Positions 63,194 to 64,000 of a stretch of DNA of 64,000 nucleotides are shown piece by piece. A program made the translations under genes and the position numbers. Under the pieces are notes generated by a model. The model was not told the DNA's origin, did no database searches, and saw nothing but the letters and a program-made list of their open reading frames with translations. The stretch covers positions 1 to 64,000 of the forward strand of contig NZ_AUAM01000027.1 of NCBI RefSeq assembly GCF_000428725.1, written 5' to 3'. Positions within the stretch are counted from its first letter, which is position 1, and every line of letters begins with the position of its first letter. Origin of the DNA: Psychromonas aquimarina ATCC BAA-1526. Its GTDB lineage: Bacteria > Pseudomonadota > Gammaproteobacteria > Enterobacterales > Psychromonadaceae.

Positions 63194-63709
63194 TCAGCTG
63201 AACCGGCCTGACTGCAATTTTCGTAGAGTGCGGGACATTCTGCGCACATGTCCGCCTTCCCAGTAATATTTACAACAACAGGGACAGTAAAGAAAATCAT
63301 TATTATGTTTAAGCACGTTATCAGGAAGCGCAAGTCGACACTGCTTAGCAGAGGGGATTTCAAGTTCACTATTACACTTTTGACAACGAGAAAAGGGACG
63401 GTAAAACCAGTTCAGCTCTATTAATAGGCTCAGCTCCTGCAAATTAGCGTCCAGACCGTTTGATAATAAAAGAAGCGTAAACGGCCGAGCCTCTTTGCAC
63501 TCTGGAATAGCCCTGTCTCTCGTAATAAGCCAGCGTTCGCCATGGTTGGCCATTGCAATCACTGTGCTGTCACTGTCTCCCCTATGCGGCAGTAAGGTGT
63601 CGTATCCCGCAGCGCGCAGCCACTGTCCCGCGCCCTGAAGCATCTCGTCGCAGACAAAACGAAGAGGTGCTACAGAACAAAACGGTCCGCTGTAAATACG
63701 ATCTATCAT
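63194..63709 (-). CDS. Mut7-C RNase-domain protein with zinc ribbon
   Basis: A 171-residue protein. Residues about 15-95 match the Mut7-C (former DUF82) PIN-like RNase domain: RFVCDEMLQGAGQWLRAAGYDTL with the acidic catalytic start, SDSTVIAMANHGERWLITRDRAI. The C-terminal half has CQKCNSELE and YCPCCCKYYWEGGH, a zinc ribbon that normally completes this family. Such proteins are proposed ribonucleases; targets unknown. The ORF lies in tail-to-tail position with the previous gene (22 bases between stops). Confidence 0.82.
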   Translation of the reverse strand: MIDRIYSGPFCSVAPLRFVCDEMLQGAGQWLRAAGYDTLLPHRGDSDSTVIAMANHGERWLITRDRAIPECKEARPFTLLLLSNGLDANLQELSLLIELNWFYRPFSRCQKCNSELEIPSAKQCRLALPDNVLKHNNDFLYCPCCCKYYWEGGHVRRMSRTLRKLQSGRFS

Positions 63710-64000
63710 GAGCCCCCTTGCTTCGCGTTTTTTATTCTATCCTTCTGACGTATCTGCGGCGAGGTTTAATCCGCTGTTCATAACAGCAATAGACTTGTCA
63801 AAGCCGTGCCGCCTCATTATCTGGATTTATGTACTTTAAAGTCTAGTATCTACTAAGGGCTTTTCAATCGTGAATGCCGGCAGATAGAAAGGCAGAGTAC
63901 GGAGAATGTATAAAACGACTGCACTTTTAAAAACACCACAAAACGCAGCCTGAATCATGTTTCAGTGCCTGCAGTTTCCCTTGTAAAACCAGAGGCATGC
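63710..64000. other. Terminal stretch, nothing convincing
   Basis: About 290 bases upstream of the Mut7-C gene run off the window end. It probably holds that gene's promoter. No ORF with a ribosome binding site, repeat or RNA was seen. Confidence 0.35.

Overview
This window looks like chromosome of a marine, probably cold-adapted gammaproteobacterium close to Psychromonas or Moritella. The evidence is the complete polyunsaturated fatty acid (PUFA) synthase operon pfaR-pfaA-pfaB-pfaC-pfaD, whose PfaB closely recalls the Moritella (DHA-type) protein, a moderate-GC genome, a chromosomal integron with Shewanella/Vibrio-like attC sites, and many gammaproteobacterial housekeeping genes (selD-selU, deoC, ddl, MATE/LysR pair). 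The genus is an inference; the pfa assignment is secure.

Layout. 1-2240 is the integrase-proximal end of a chromosomal integron: three minus-strand cassettes with two complete attC sites, an attI region, an intact LexA-type box, and an integron integrase that is a pseudogene (large internal deletion plus frameshift). 2250-21460 is the PUFA operon on the minus strand, closed by a terminator at 2252-2280 and with a plausible promoter in front of pfaR. PfaA carries seven tandem acyl carrier protein domains. The phosphopantetheinyl transferase pfaE is not in the window.

21645-28850 holds a two-CW cysteine protein, glgX broken by one in-frame amber codon, elbB, a small zinc-ribbon protein, and a purine salvage unit (NCS2 permease plus xpt) under a well-formed guanine-type purine riboswitch with its own strong promoter. 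After a HAD phosphatase comes a 28.93-29.22 kb non-coding stretch that folds into two long stems with internal hairpins. It resembles the HEARO / IscB omega-RNA family but has no iscB gene beside it, and I regard it as the most interesting object in the window.

29.2-48 kb is a mixed region. It holds five solute-binding proteins without any ABC transporter genes (two of them a tandem duplication), a calcium-binding-repeat protein, a 160-bp MITE, cytochrome b561, the selenium genes selD-selU, ddl, a MATE pump with divergent LysR regulator, an alkaline phosphatase behind a clear Pho box, and two very small genes of 31 and 33 codons with good ribosome binding sites. 48-59.5 kb has deoC, a LysR regulator, several poorly characterised proteins, a P-type ATPase, a second b-type cytochrome and a lipoprotein; a lone decayed attC-like sequence lies at 54.06-54.12 kb.

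60.0-63.2 kb is a two-gene translationally coupled unit (exported isoaspartyl methyltransferase plus a multi-membrane-span spermidine-synthase-like protein) with codon use visibly unlike its neighbours, probably acquired. A Mut7-C RNase-like zinc protein follows. No tRNA, rRNA or CRISPR array was recognised.
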